A stretch of 64,000 nucleotides of DNA from Sphagnum magellanicum. Its lineage: Eukaryota > Streptophyta > Sphagnopsida > Sphagnales > Sphagnaceae. Below the pieces are notes generated by a model. It made no database searches. It was given only the letters and a program-made list of their open reading frames with translations, and was not told the DNA's origin. The stretch lies in contig CM038919.1 in assembly GCA_021904315.1 (NCBI GenBank), positions 7,874,001 through 7,938,000 of the forward strand, read 5' to 3'. Positions 1-12,639 of this stretch are shown here, in pieces (within the stretch, counting starts at the first letter, position 1; every line of letters starts with the position of its first letter). The position numbers and the translations under genes are program-made.

Positions 1-999
1 AAACAGGATTGTCAACTTCATTTATACAACTTAAAACATTGACTTCTAAGCCACATTTGGTCTTAGGACACTCAAATTTACTCTGTTAACTATTGCTTTC
101 AGCATTTGTGATAACCATCACACAAGAATCTCAAATGCAACCCAACAACATCCATTCTGATCACAAGATCTGAATGCTGCAAACAACATAGAGTTGTAAA
201 CAATCACAACACCAAACCCAAACAATATAGATAGATATAGAACTTCATGTATACCATTGTTATCTAGATGTTTGCATTTTCTGGATATGAATTCAGATAG
301 TTGTTGAATATGGATGTTGACATATCCTGAAATTGTGTCATTTTCAATTTCTTGTGTTATGGGTATTTGGTGGATGTCCTTTCAATTAACGACTCACAAC
401 TATGTATATCTGGATGTTAACGAGCTTGCATATTTTTTAATTATTCATATCCATATGTTATGGTTTGTTAGGGTTTGGATATGAATTTTCATGTTATTCA
501 TATCTAGTAGTGAAATCATAGTTGCTAGATATGTATAGGCAAAGTATATTTGTAGAATTAGGGCTTGAAATGAAGTGCTTTATAAGGGTTTTGGGTTTAT
601 GGTAGTTTGAATTTTTTTTGTTTTTTTCATCTTCCTGCTTAAAACAATGAAGCTTCAATTGTTTTTCTCTTTGTCACAAGGACTAACACTTTTGTTTCAA
701 CAAAATGTGGGCATCAAACACCTTTGTAACTATCTCTTGAACACTGGGTACATTATACTTTGTTTACTTCCTCAAGGCTTTTGATTTTCTTTCTTGATTG
801 AGTTGTTCTGGTTATGGGAGCTTGAATATTGCACAAGTTTTAGCTTCACAAATAAGTTTCAACTTCTTGCATGTGTTTTGGCTTCAAAAGGTTCTAGGTT
901 TGAGCAAATTTCACTTACCTTTGCATTTACACGTTTACAAGTTTGGTGTTGGCATTATTTTTTGTTTTTTTTTGCATAGTTCATGGTGTTTTTCACATT
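1..999. other. AT-rich non-coding DNA, no gene seen
   Basis: I see no coding block, RNA gene or clear repeat here. Short open frames near 800-1000 have no recognisable motif. Many short words are of the kind that recur throughout the AT-rich spacers of this window. Confidence 0.5.
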
Positions 1000-1002
1000 C
1001 TA

Positions 1003-1372
1003 GAGTCTAGATTTTTGTTGATGTTACTAAATGCATTTTTCGTGTTCTAGATTCTTGCTAATATTATTGAATGTGTCTTTTGCACTTTGGAGTTTAGATT
1101 CTTGTTGATGTTGCTGAATGAGTCTTTTGCATTTTGGAATTTGGATTCTTGTTCTAAATTCACACTCTAGAGTTTGGATTTTAATTAATGTTGTTGATGT
1201 TGTTGTTGTAATTCTTGTGGGTAATTAGTGATGTTGTTGCTACTCTTGTGGGTAGTTGATGATATTATTATAACTCTTTTGGAAAGTTAATGATGTTGTT
1301 CTAGCTCTTGTGGGTAGCCGATGTTGCTATTACAACTATTTTTGGAAGTTGATGGTGTTGCTATTACTACTT
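1003..1372. repeat. Two adjacent degenerate minisatellites (about 45-bp and about 31-bp units)
   Basis: From about 1003 to 1165 a unit of roughly 45 bp recurs three to four times, each with the words TAGATTCTTG, then TTGATGTTGCTGAATG, then TCTTTTGCA. From about 1216 to 1372 a second unit of about 31 bp recurs five times, built on TCTTGTGGGTAGTTGATG followed by TTGTT/TATTAT and AAC. Copies are imperfect. No coding role is apparent. Confidence 0.6.
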
Positions 1373-2079
1373 AACATAGAAGTTCCATCTCATTTGCCTC
1401 TACCTACACGTCTTTCTAGCAGCAATTATAAGTTCATTTTGGTTTTACAAGTTTTTGGGTTTGAACATTTACCTTTGGAAATTTTTGCTTCATTAATCTC
1501 CAGATTTGAACAAATCAATTTGCATTCTAGTTTCTGGCCAGTTTTCTATCATGTTTTCTAATTTGTATTTTGGTTTTTGGTCAGTTTTGAACATACTAGC
1601 AATGATGAATGAAATGATGTGTGCTTGTTTGAATCTAATAATGAGGTTGAAAAGGATCGACACACTAATTTAATTTTTAAAATTCCTACATTAAATGCTA
1701 CAATTGCAACAAGCTTGTCAAATGTTGAAAATGTACATCTACTGATGTTCAAGTTATGCAATTTACATGTACGCAAGCTCATGCTGCAGCTTGGAAGCCA
1801 CATAGCTAAAACTCTATTTGTGGGGTTTTTTTATTGCCATTGATAACTTACTTGTGGATCTTGTGAATTTACAAGTGTCACGATGTATAATTTATAAAAA
1901 AAAATAAGCAAATGGTAATTTTTGTTATAAGCATCTACCCCAAGGAAAGGTTTAATCAAATATAATAAGATCAATGAGATCACACCCATGTGAAAATTCA
2001 TGTTGACTTTGTACATCTCAAGTTGGTTGCTCAAAGGAAAGGACAGATTGTTGTTGAAAAAGTTGTTATGGAAACAAAT

Positions 2080-3870
2080 CAAAGTTGGTAGCCAAGCAAA
2101 AAGATGTGTGGTCTTTCCAAGTTTGCAATCATTGTTTTTTTGGGTGCAACCAATCCTTATAAGAAAACTAATAAGTCATAACAATTAGTTTCTTGAAGAC
2201 TTGGTTTTATACGTTTACAAAGGGTACAAGGCCCTTTCAAGTTGTGAAAATGTTTGGTTATCGAGGTTAGTATTACAAAAATGTTTGCATGTGATTTTTC
2301 CTTTTCACTCTCATGCAGTTGAAGAAGTTTCACCTATAATGGTCCAAAAAACAATGAACCTAATGTGCTTCCTAACCTCAAATCTACAACAACTATGTTT
2401 GCTAGTTTCATTCTCTAGATGTCTAGAGGAGTTGTAGATACATTTATTTTAGTTATTGATTACTTGAATAATTCTTGGATTCTTATGCATGCTACAATTG
2501 GATTATTTGAGGTGCATGATACCACTAGGGTTTCCATGGCTAGGTAGTTGGAATCTTTGTTTGGAAAATATGATTTGACGCATCGATTGTTATTGCCTTT
2601 GTGAAAGATGAAGCTAACAACTTGACATCAATGGCATTGACATTACATTCTATTGTTGATTGTTAGCCTTTAAAACTTGAAAAGGTTTATGAAGGTATGT
2701 GTTTTGGTCACATTATGTTTAAAGCATGCCAATATGCTACAAATGATGAAAAGGTGATTCACGATTTGAAACATGTTGGTGTGAAGGTTCACCACGGTAG
2801 TATTAAAAAAAAATTCATATGGACAAAAAAATTAATAATGTGAGAAGGCATGTGTGGAGAATGGCTTGTGGCCTTGCAAACTCCAAACACTACTGAAATC
2901 AAAATTTACAAGTAAAGTGATTATTAAACATTGACATTGAAGAATGCCATAATTTTATGTTATGGGCGACAACGGACAATGGCATCAAAACATATTGATC
3001 TTAAGTTTGAAATGTGGGCAATTGTAGAGGCATTCACTCATGTTTTGAATATTGTTGTCATTACATGTGTGATGAATTAGTCTCAAGGTCATTAACTCAT
3101 GTTTAATGCTTCAATTACATGTATTAACTTGACACAAACAATGGAAGTTGGGATGGGATGAATTGTTGATGTGACTAATGTTCTTAATCCATTTGATTTT
3201 GAGGTGTTACTTTTTCCAAAGAAATGGGGCTTAAGTTGTTAAGATGATTAAACCATGTCTTTGTTTCTTGTTACCTTATGATTTGTATCAATTCCAGAAC
3301 GTGTTTGCCCTTATGTTTAATCCTTGTTTCCAGTCTTTATGAGTTTTGGAAAATTATGTGGGATGGGGGAATGTTATCCATTTTATTATTGAATATGATG
3401 CAAAAGTAGTAATTCCTCACTTAATAATCATTTTTGATGTATTGAACCTTACTATCCAATTACCTACAGCCCAAGTTGATGGATCATATGTTGGAGTTGT
3501 TGTTGTTGAAAGAAAAAGACAATAACATATTTGGTGTTAGTGTTTCTATTGAGGAATCTCCAATGCTTTTGTTGTAGAGGAGTTGTTTCTATTCAAGAGG
3601 CTGTCTATAGGTTTAGTTACATGTGTTAATCCCCTTGCATGGTGACACATTCATGAAACTCAATTCCCAAATGTTGGCTTCTTTGCCAAGTAAATCCGTG
3701 GAATTTTGGGATCATAAAGTGCAATTGAACATGTGTTTAGTCTTGTTGGTGTGTTGACAACTCTATTTAACATGAATAGTTATAAGTGGAAAACTTAGAT
3801 CATATCATCATTGTTGTGAAAAATTGATTGGATGATTCGCAAATGAATCACACATGACATATAGATATGA
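2080..3870 (+). pseudogene. Decayed hAT-type transposase (copy A of a family also at 56.8-58.0 kb)
   Basis: Relic of a hAT transposase, the DDE-type enzyme that cuts and pastes hAT DNA transposons. It is riddled with stops and frameshifts. Conserved blocks can be read in order: ENVWLSRLVLQKC (about 2236), VDTFILVIDYLNNSWI, then IGLFEVHDT (about 2495), FVKDEANN (about 2600), CFGHIMFKACQYATNDEKV (about 2700), and a C-terminal dimerisation-like segment with HIHETQFPNVGFFAK (about 3650) followed by IEHVFSLVGVLTT (about 3725). The HE..FPNV and E.VFS..G pattern is the hAT C-terminal signature. The same blocks appear in better condition at 57.0-57.96 kb. The start is uncertain because upstream homology fades near 2080. 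Confidence 0.75.
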
Positions 3871-6783
3871 AGGATTTTATGATAGTTGAAACTTCATTAG
3901 TTGAAGACATTTATGACCTAAATGCAAACACATTTTATTTTACCAATTGAACTAGATGGTGATTATGTTTTACATGGTAAATCTATTTAAGATCGCTTTC
4001 TTACCTTATTATTATTTTTTTTTTGGGTACTTTTGAAAGCTTACTAAAGATTTTAATCCATGTGCCATTGTGAATTTATAGGTTATTGTTGGAGCTCACC
4101 AATTACAAGGATGGTGTCTTAGTTGTGTTTTGTGGAGTTGGGGTGTTTATGTGTTTTCATGGGGTGTATGTGGGGTGTGGTTGTGACATGTAGCTTTGTG
4201 TTGCATTGGGCAAAGTCTTATAAAGAACTAGGGTTCAACTCCCCCACAAGTTATTAATGTGTTCAAATTTGTGTGATTGCAAACTAAATTTCAAACATAA
4301 AAAAGTTATGTTTATCTATTGTACATATCCTTTTGTTAGTTTGATTTTGACAACCAACAAATCTATATCTGGTCAAGGAAGAAAAATGAACATGAATTCA
4401 TATCCATCTTGACACAAAATATGTGAAAAAAAATTCAATGCATATCCTTATGTTAATTTTTGATAAAAAAATATGTTATATTAATATCTTGCAATAAACA
4501 TCAAAGTTTGATATCCAAACAACATTAGTTTATACCCCATAATTTTTGCAATTCTCTCATTATTCATAGGAAGCTTGTACAAGAGATAAATACCCTTTAA
4601 TTAGTACTACAATAAAAATCTTGAAAACATGTGTACATGCAAAAAATGATGAATTTATATTCTTTCAAAGTTCCCATTCTCACAAGTCTTTCTCCCTTTC
4701 AACACAAAAGAAATCAAAACATAGACTCATGTATATCAAACCCAAAGATTGAGAATCATATAGATAAGCGTTGAAACCCACTAGAGCTTTTCATGACCTC
4801 CTTATGCTCCTATATTCAGATCTTCTACCAAAAAGTTCAACAAGCAGTCCTAATTTCTTTGCACAATGAAGATATCAAAAAATAAATTAGACATTTAATT
4901 GTTGAAAACATTTTTCTCTTCAACAAGACACACAATCAATTTTTGCAAACATATTGCCAACCTATGAATATTTGGAAAAAAGGCTTAAATTGCATGAAAC
5001 TCACCTTAAGAAGTTGTCTGCATTCATTAACAACCTCCAAACGCATCAATTATAAACAACACATCACAATTCAAAAATCAATAGAACCACACAAAGTTCA
5101 TCAGCAAAATCCACTCACTTAGCAAATTCAAAAAAATAAAATCAACAACTTAGTGTGACAAAAAACTAGGGCACATGATAATCAGAACACAGAACCCACA
5201 TATATTAAACGGTAAATACACATTCAAAATCACCCACTGGCATGAGCCTATGATCACCTGATTTGAATCCTGGGACCACCTAAGGTATTGCCTTTCTCAA
5301 CAAAGAGAGGCTTGAGGTCTTTAAGGGGTTAGATCACTTTGATCTCTCTCTCATGAGCCCATTGGCCTTCCTTTTCCTTCTCAAATTCTTTAGACCTTAT
5401 GAACCCATAACCACATCAGACTTCCACAAGAACCCAAGTTCATGTTTACATTTGGTAACATAGATCCCTAAGCCCAAATTGATTACATAAACTAGTGCTC
5501 ATGACACCATTCTCTCAAATTGACAACACATAAAAACAAGAAAACAACACACTTTAACTCCCTAGTGATTGCTTCACAAGTTTTACAAAGAAGCATAACC
5601 TTCCTTCACATGATCCACCCTATAAATTCAATGGACTATGGCTATTCTTCAGAGTTCCCAGTAATTAGGGTACTCTCTCATGAAATGCAAGCCAATAACA
5701 CTCACATACATATCAACCTGACACACACATATTAAAAAGGATTTATGGTTGTTTTCGAAACTTCTAAGATTTTCATCATCCCCCTTATCAGCCATCAAAA
5801 ACCAACTCCTAGACCAAATTTCTACCTCTTCAAGTACATTGTGCAATGGATCTTTCTGTACCTCTATTGGAGACAGAAATTCCACTCCTCTTTTCTAAAA
5901 ACCTCTACCTACTAAAAAACAAACCTCTCCCTCTCCCACTTATTTGCTTTGCCATTCATCTTTCTTTCACTCCACAACAAGATTTTCGTCAGTCGCTCCT
6001 TGCTTGGCAGCTCCCTTGCCACACATTTAGCCAACATCTCATGATATCCATAACAACATAATCCCAAATAAAAGAAAATGACATAAAATCTTCAACACCA
6101 TAAACACCACCACATCTCCACCAGTGTTCTTCCTTGTCTCCATTGTTGCCATGTGCAAACACTACAAGTTGAAAATAGGAAAAACCAATCTTCCTTGAAA
6201 ACCCTAAAATTCCTTCTTGTACACATCCAAACCTTAAAAAGTTAAAAACTTGTTACATTAGCTTATCCCACATATTTTGCATCATCATTACTACAAATCA
6301 TTTCCAAAGTTTTACGCAAGTAGCAACTCACAATTTTTTCATTGAATAATGAAAAAAAAAAAGATGACAAACTTCTTTGGGTTATTAAGAAAGACAACCT
6401 TCATGAAACACATGACTAGCTATCTTAGCCCTAAATCCATATCACAATACATTAAACCACTTCAAAGTTATGGAACTAGTTTTGACCATAGTCCAAATTT
6501 TGTTGGTCGGTTTGTGTAGTTCTTATAGGCTTTCACAGACAAGAAAAAAATGTGAACTAGCAGCCATGTAAGCCTCCCCCCACTAGGCCAAGCTTATTGT
6601 CGCCTATGTAAGGTAAACCCTAAACCTTACACAAGTGATATTAAGTTTTCTAAGCTGCTTGGTTGAGGAAGTTCGTTTCCTTGAATCCTAAGCAATCTTT
6701 AGCAAATAAGGCTTCAATTTTAAGCTTTGGTTATAATTCATGGACCTTGCCAAATTTCTTTGTTCATAAAAAAATAAGGATAC
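3871..6783. other. AT-rich non-coding DNA, no gene seen
   Basis: There are only short open frames without recognisable domains. It contains homopolymer runs and short low-complexity tracts. I see no repeat array or RNA gene. Confidence 0.5.
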
Positions 6784-6786
6784 TTA

Positions 6787-7116
6787 GGCCCACTTTAGAT
6801 GGGGTCCAAGGTCCAAATTTGTAGGAACTGATTTTGACTCATTTCAAGCAAATTGAATCCTTGAATTGGACCCTACCTTGGACCCTAGTTGCATCTTGGT
6901 CTTTCAAATCATGAGCTCTCCTTTTTAGTTTTTTTCATGGCTTGAACCAATTGATTTTTCCTCCAAAATGGTGCCACCTAGATTTAGCCTCAATTTGCCA
7001 CTTTTTGGTTTTTGGACCCTCATTTAAAGGCCATAGGTCCTATTTATGGATCTCATCCAATAACATCTCTATATTTCATTGGACCCTGGACCTTAAATCC
7101 TCATCTAAAGTGGCCC
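6787..7116. mobile_element. Tourist/PIF-Harbinger-like MITE with TTA target duplication
   Basis: A 330-bp non-coding element bounded by terminal inverted repeats. The left end reads GGCCCACTTTAGATGGGGTC. The reverse complement of the right end reads GGGCCACTTTAGATGAGG, followed by a shared GGTCC-rich inner segment. A TTA trinucleotide flanks both sides (6784-6786 and 7117-7119), the target duplication typical of PIF/Harbinger elements. It has no coding capacity, so it would depend on a transposase elsewhere. A second terminal repeat of the same family is at 58569-58591. Confidence 0.75.
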
Positions 7117-7119
7117 TTA

Positions 7120-9740
7120 CATTCTCAAAATTTATTTGCTTGGAATGGAATGTTCATTTTCAATTATTTTCAATATGCATTTTTTCCTCACTCAAATGGA
7201 AAAAGTTGTAGCACTTCAAAACGAAATTTACAAGGAAGAATTAATGGAAGACATGTATTGGGCATTCATGGGTGAACTTTGAACGTTTGAACCCTCATGC
7301 AATGTTGCAAAATGAACTAGAATTCATTGTTTGTTCAAGGTCTTGATTCAATGGAGATAATTAGAAATTTGTCTTTTGGCTCTATAACGTTTTAAATTGG
7401 GACACATGTAGTTTATTTGCCAGACTTGTCCAAATGATAACTTTGAGGATTTTGAGTTCTCACTTGATGTCAATTATGGAAGAGCTGGACACCATGGTTT
7501 TGGATGTTTAATCCTTTTGTTTGGTGAAAATGCCATGATAGGTCTATTCTGAAGAAAAAGAGTAAGTTTCAACGTTGCAACTAGTGTGCCCAATTCTTAT
7601 TTGCAAAGGAACCTGCAATCTTTGTTCCAACCTTTTTTTAAACATTTGAAAGAACATGTTTTGATTTAAGAGATTTTTAAATTTTTTCTAGAAACTTTGC
7701 TCTAGTTGTGAATTCAATTCTTCACATATTAAGACTCTTAATTCCCAATTCTTTAAAAAAATCTTAAGCAACTCCAATTCTGAACTGAGTTCAGTTCTAC
7801 CTACCTATTCATAGCCCAAAACTAATTTTAAAAAAGTTATAACCAACAAAAGTGACAACTTATATCAAGTACATGCCTAAACCAAAAAATTGTAGTTGTT
7901 AAATTTGAGTCATGCTCCAAAAGTAACAACTATAATCTTTGAATGCCATCTCCACACCCTGCCCCCAATTTTATTAAAAATAATGTATACTTGAATTATT
8001 TCTCACACTAACAACATTCCTAACCCTAACTGGGGAAAAATACATTAAAAATATAATTATTTAAAAAAATGAATAACCAGACCTTGGATAAAACCAGGTT
8101 AGGCATTGGTTTTGGTATTGGGTTTGGGTGTACCTGAAGGCCAATTTTTTGTTTTGGTTCTAGTCAAGGTTTGATTCTCAAATTGGTTTTAGTTTTGGTT
8201 CTTAAATTCATTTTAAAAGTTTAATAAGTAGTTTTGGAACTTAAAACTAAAACCACTAGTTCTCACATGCTAAGGCAGAGAACTGGGGCCAAAGTGAACT
8301 AGCCTCCATGACTACACTAGTTGGCCATTTTGTCCACAAGCTGGGCTATGTTTTTCATTTGCCTTTTCACCCTATCAACATTCTACCACAATTAATTTTT
8401 TTGCTTGCTGATCTTTTGTGACCGGACAGGAAGTTAGTTGCATATCTTTCATGTGAACATTACTTTGTTTTAGGGTTTAGGTTTTTCTTTTGAATGGCCA
8501 TCAACTTTCTTCGTGCAGACGGTGGAGTTTATGCTATCACTGTTTGTTAGTGGTTGTAATGACTGCTTGGAGATGATTTGTGAGTTTAGGTAGGAAATTT
8601 TGTTTGTTTGTGTGTTATGTGAAACAGGTTGGCAACAAATAATGGGTGGTCAAGGGTGCTGCAAGCATTCAATGGAGAGGGAAAGTAGGACACTACATGA
8701 CAAATATAAGAAAGGGAGTTTAAAGGCAAAGAAGGTTAGGTTTGTTGTTTTGGTTGCATCTATTGTAGATTGTGTAGAATGAGGAGATTGTAGAGAGATT
8801 GACAGTTATTGTTTGCTTTCCGTTGTGCGAATGACTACATCATGGCAAGCTTTGTGTTCTTGCTAATGGTAGGATTTATAAGGGGTTGATGCTGAGGGCT
8901 GATGATGCATAAAGGAGGATTGAGTTGTAGAATTATGAGCATGTAGAGAGATGCATCTACATGGGATCTAGGTTGAACCTTTCCTGAAATCCATTTGAAT
9001 AGTGCATGTGTATGAATAAGAGCCAAAAACTTTAGTGGGGTATCCTTGGGTTGGGCAAAACGCAGGTAGGAGAGGAACAAAATGGGAGAGATTATAGAAA
9101 ATATCCATAGACCCATATTTTGCACATAATTTTGTTTTTCCTAAGTGGTTGTTAACCAACTTGGCATATATTGTTCATCCTTGGTTTGTACCCAGAAGTC
9201 AACTTGTTTCTAAAACTAAGTTGAGCATTTCTTTGCGTTATTTCATATGGTAGAAGGATGGATTAACAGTTCACAATGGACCAACTAAACACTAAAAGTT
9301 GTAACCTGAAGCTAAACCCCATTAATTCATGCACTCACATTGTGTGGAATTGTTCTTGGCAATAGTTTGAAAGTTACTACTATAGTAATCTAGAAGAGAT
9401 TGATAGGTATGTGCTGTCTGGAGATTCACATGGGTATGGAGAATCATGTTTTGTTAAAATAGTAGCACCAAGGTGTTGTAACAGTGCCAGATTGGCAAGA
9501 TATAAGCTACAGAAATTCTTGCATAGAGTTTGGATTTGTAACTAGGAAATATTCTTTATACCCTTTTCTTTTTGGTTACACTTTGACCTTGTTTTTTTGG
9601 GCCCATTTTTTCCCAATCGTAACCCTCCATACTACCTTCCCACCTAGTTACCCTATTAACCTACCTACTCTACTAACCTACCTCTTAGCCTAAACCTTGA
9701 ACCCAACCAACTAACAACCAATCCCTTACCTACCCATTCT
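7120..9740. other. Non-coding spacer, no gene seen
   Basis: AT-rich spacer. The 8040-8270 stretch is a low-complexity text of GGTTTTGG/AACCA words. Between 8600 and 9130 there is a slightly richer composition with broken open frames, but I recognise no family in it. Confidence 0.4.
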
Positions 9741-9747
9741 ATCTTTT

Positions 9748-10486
9748 CGTGCCAAAGCCTATATCTCTTCCTAACTAAACCTATATTTATTCTTGGTTAA
9801 AATTTTCTTTTTTGGCAAAACCTATATATTTTTTTCGTTAAAATTTTCTCTCTTGACAAAATTTATATATCTTTTTGGTTAAAATATTCTCTCTTGACAA
9901 AACTTATATCCTTTCTTGGTTAAATTTTTATCTCTTAGCAAAAACTATATCTTTTCTCAACTAAACTTTTATCTTTTGGCAAAACCTACATATCTCTTTA
10001 GCTAAATTTTTTTCTCTTGCCAAAACCTATATTTCTTTTTGGTTAAATTTTTCTTTCTTGGCAAAACCTATATCCCTTCTACGATAATTTTTTTCTCTTA
10101 GGAAAACTTATATTTTTTCTTGGTTAAACTTTTTTTTGGGGCAAAACTTATATCCCTTCTAGGATAATTTTTTTTCTTTTGGCAAAACTTATATTTCTTC
10201 TTGGCTAAACTTTTATCTTTTGGCAAAACCTATATCTATTCTTGGCTAAACTTTTAACTTTTAGCAAAACCTATACCTTTTTTTGGTTAAACCTTGACCT
10301 TTCAACAAAACATTTCTATTTGTTGATTAAACTTTTACCCCCCAATAACTATTTTATATCTTTTTGGCTAAACCTATACCTTTCAACACAATATTTTTAC
10401 ATGTTAGGTAAGCCTTTACCTTTCAACAAAACCTTTTTATATTTTGAGTAACCTTTCTATTTCATAGTTAAACCTTTACTTTTCAA
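9748..10486. repeat. 41-bp minisatellite, about 17 units
   Basis: An imperfect tandem array with a period of about 41 bp. The unit starts GGCAAAACCTATAT, then a T-rich run with CTTGGTTAAA, then TTTTTCTCTT. Some 17 units can be laid end to end. The last five drift to AACAAAACC and TACCTTTC variants. A C-rich block (CTACCTAC, CCCAACC words, about 9590-9745) precedes it, and the same block plus about 1.5 units occurs inverted at 12.43-12.62 kb. Confidence 0.85.
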
Positions 10487-10489
10487 AAG

Positions 10490-12425
10490 GGATAAATAAA
10501 TAATGGAATCCACAAGGTGTAAAATGAACTTCAATATTTTTTTTTATAGAAATCAATCAAGGACATAAAAAAAAATGTTGATTTTAGTTTGAACAAATAA
10601 TTAAGGAGGTAAGAAAAAAAATTCTTGTATTTTCAATGATTATCTAATTCAATCACTTAAATCATAAAAAATTAATGTAAAACATATGGTTTTAAAAGAG
10701 GGTTAAATTTACATATAAAGGTCGAGGGTTTAAGTTTTGGGCATTACAATACTTGTGTCAACTTTAAGTTTTAACACCATGTTTATAATGGTTTGGAATC
10801 CCAAAACTAGCACCTATTGTATGGGTAACATGTAGGTATTGCCTATTATGGCAAATACTAATAGTAGTTGAAAATTTAATCCTAACGTGCAATACCCACA
10901 TATGAAAGCAATGCCATTTGTGATTGAAATGAAACTTTTTTTTCTTCTTTTAGATTATTTTTCTAATTTCTTGTATTTTTATTTCTCGTTCTAAAATTTT
11001 ATTATTATTTTTCTTATTCTAAATTATTATTTTTCTATTTTTTCTTCATAATCAAAATTTTAAATTTCTTTATTTAAAAAAAATTTAAAACAAATTCAAA
11101 ACTATCTTCGTCAGTTTTTGTTTATCATTAAATATGCATATTTTATGCCCAACATTTGGGTATTATGTGAAACACAAAAAAATCTAGTCAACATTCTATG
11201 CCTCAGATGTGAGTATTAGATAGTTTTATTTTACTTTTAAAAAAAAAAAATATTTATCATCACAACGTCAAAACGAAAAATGAAAGTATTACATATAATG
11301 GACCAATCATATTGTGGTGGAGCTTGAATGAAAATGAACCTAGATTTTGCAATACCTTCATGATAAAATTGGGGCCCCATTGGAATTGAAATGCAAAAAA
11401 ACTAAGTCCATGCAATTCTCACATAATTTTTACTACCAATTATATGTCATTTATGTAAAGGTTTTAATATGTAAGTATTGCAAATACTTGCCCCTCCATC
11501 ACTTAAGTTAGGGTTATTAGAAAGTCTAGTAATCTATAATACCTACATTGTCAATATCCAATACAAATGTTGAAATATGGGTGAATGTAATTCCTACACA
11601 CTCAATTGTGATTATTCATTATGTATATCAATAAAACAAATACTTTCATGATACTTTTAAATGTGTTGATATTGCATTACCTTCATCCAAAAATGCACTT
11701 CCTTGTTGTGAAAATGAATTCATTGGCAGTACTTGAATCTAAAACTTTCAATATCACCCCATGTTACATTACTTATATCCACTAAAAAAAGTCTTCATTA
11801 TGAGAACAACAAAAAAAAATACACCTACATCAAAATGGGAAATCTTCCATTGGAAAGGTTATGGGAAGGGCAATACCTTCATATATCAGAACAAAAAGTC
11901 ATTGTGTCCCATGTAATAAGTGAAATTCTATGCAATATGAGAAAGTTTGTTCATTAGCCTTAAATTATTGTACATTAATTTTTTGAAATAATATGGTGTT
12001 ACTAGTTCATAAAGAATCCAAATCCATTAATGAATTCACAAGGTTTTGTAACGAATTAGGTGATTTCTAGCAAATTTGTCAATTGCTTAGTGATTAGCAA
12101 CAAGTTGATATGGACAAGTAAATTCATTGACATATGAACAACTAAGAAATTTTGAATATTTTAATTATTTAAAATTAATTATTTACTCCAGATTATCTAA
12201 TATTAGTTATTTATTTGGTCAATTGTTTTAAAATTGAAAGTTTCAAGAATATTTGAACCTATCTACCTAGGTAGGTAGAAAACTAGCACCAATGTGTTTG
12301 TGTAGATTAGCAAATATTGAATTTTGAGTTTGTTTTGTTATAAAAATTTAAAAAAAATTTAAATAAAGGCAGAAAATAAAATCTGACTTAATTTTCAGAA
12401 TTAAAATAAATTTTAATTTAAATAA
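10490..12425. other. AT-rich non-coding DNA between inverted flanks
   Basis: No recognisable coding sequence. The words TATTGCA and AATACTT recur often around 10740-11900. This stretch would be the interior if the inverted blocks at 9.6 and 12.5 kb are the ends of one element. Confidence 0.45.
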
Positions 12426-12427
12426 TA

Positions 12428-12625
12428 TAATTTGAAAAGTTTAACCAAGAAGAGAAATAGATCTTCCCAAAGTTAAGAAGAGGTATAGGTTTTGCCATTG
12501 CAAAATGAGCAGGGTAGGTGGGTAAATGGGGTAGTTGGGTGAGTAGGGGTGGTCCGAAGTGAAAAAAAAATTGACTGTTGGAGGGTGAGCAAAAAACTTT
12601 TTTGACTCAACCTTCCTGACTGCAG
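12428..12625 (-). repeat. Inverted copy of the minisatellite leading edge
   Basis: Read on the - strand, this stretch gives a T-rich run, a series of CCACC/CTACC/CCCAAC words, then GGCAAAACCTATACCTCTTC and CTTCTTGGTTAAAC. This is the same order as 9.59-9.80 kb on the + strand. It holds about one and a half 41-bp units. It may be the opposite terminus of one transposon or an independent inverted copy. Confidence 0.55.
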
Positions 12626-12639
12626 GAGGTTCAATAACT

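Noticed and set aside
8600-9130. Possible coding relic with ADDAxRR-like and HVERCIYMGSR-like words
   Set aside because: Broken frames and no family I can name; not enough to call a gene.
9748-10486. Regular repeats considered as a CRISPR array
   Set aside because: Units are contiguous and degenerate with no unique spacers, and the genome is a plant nuclear one.
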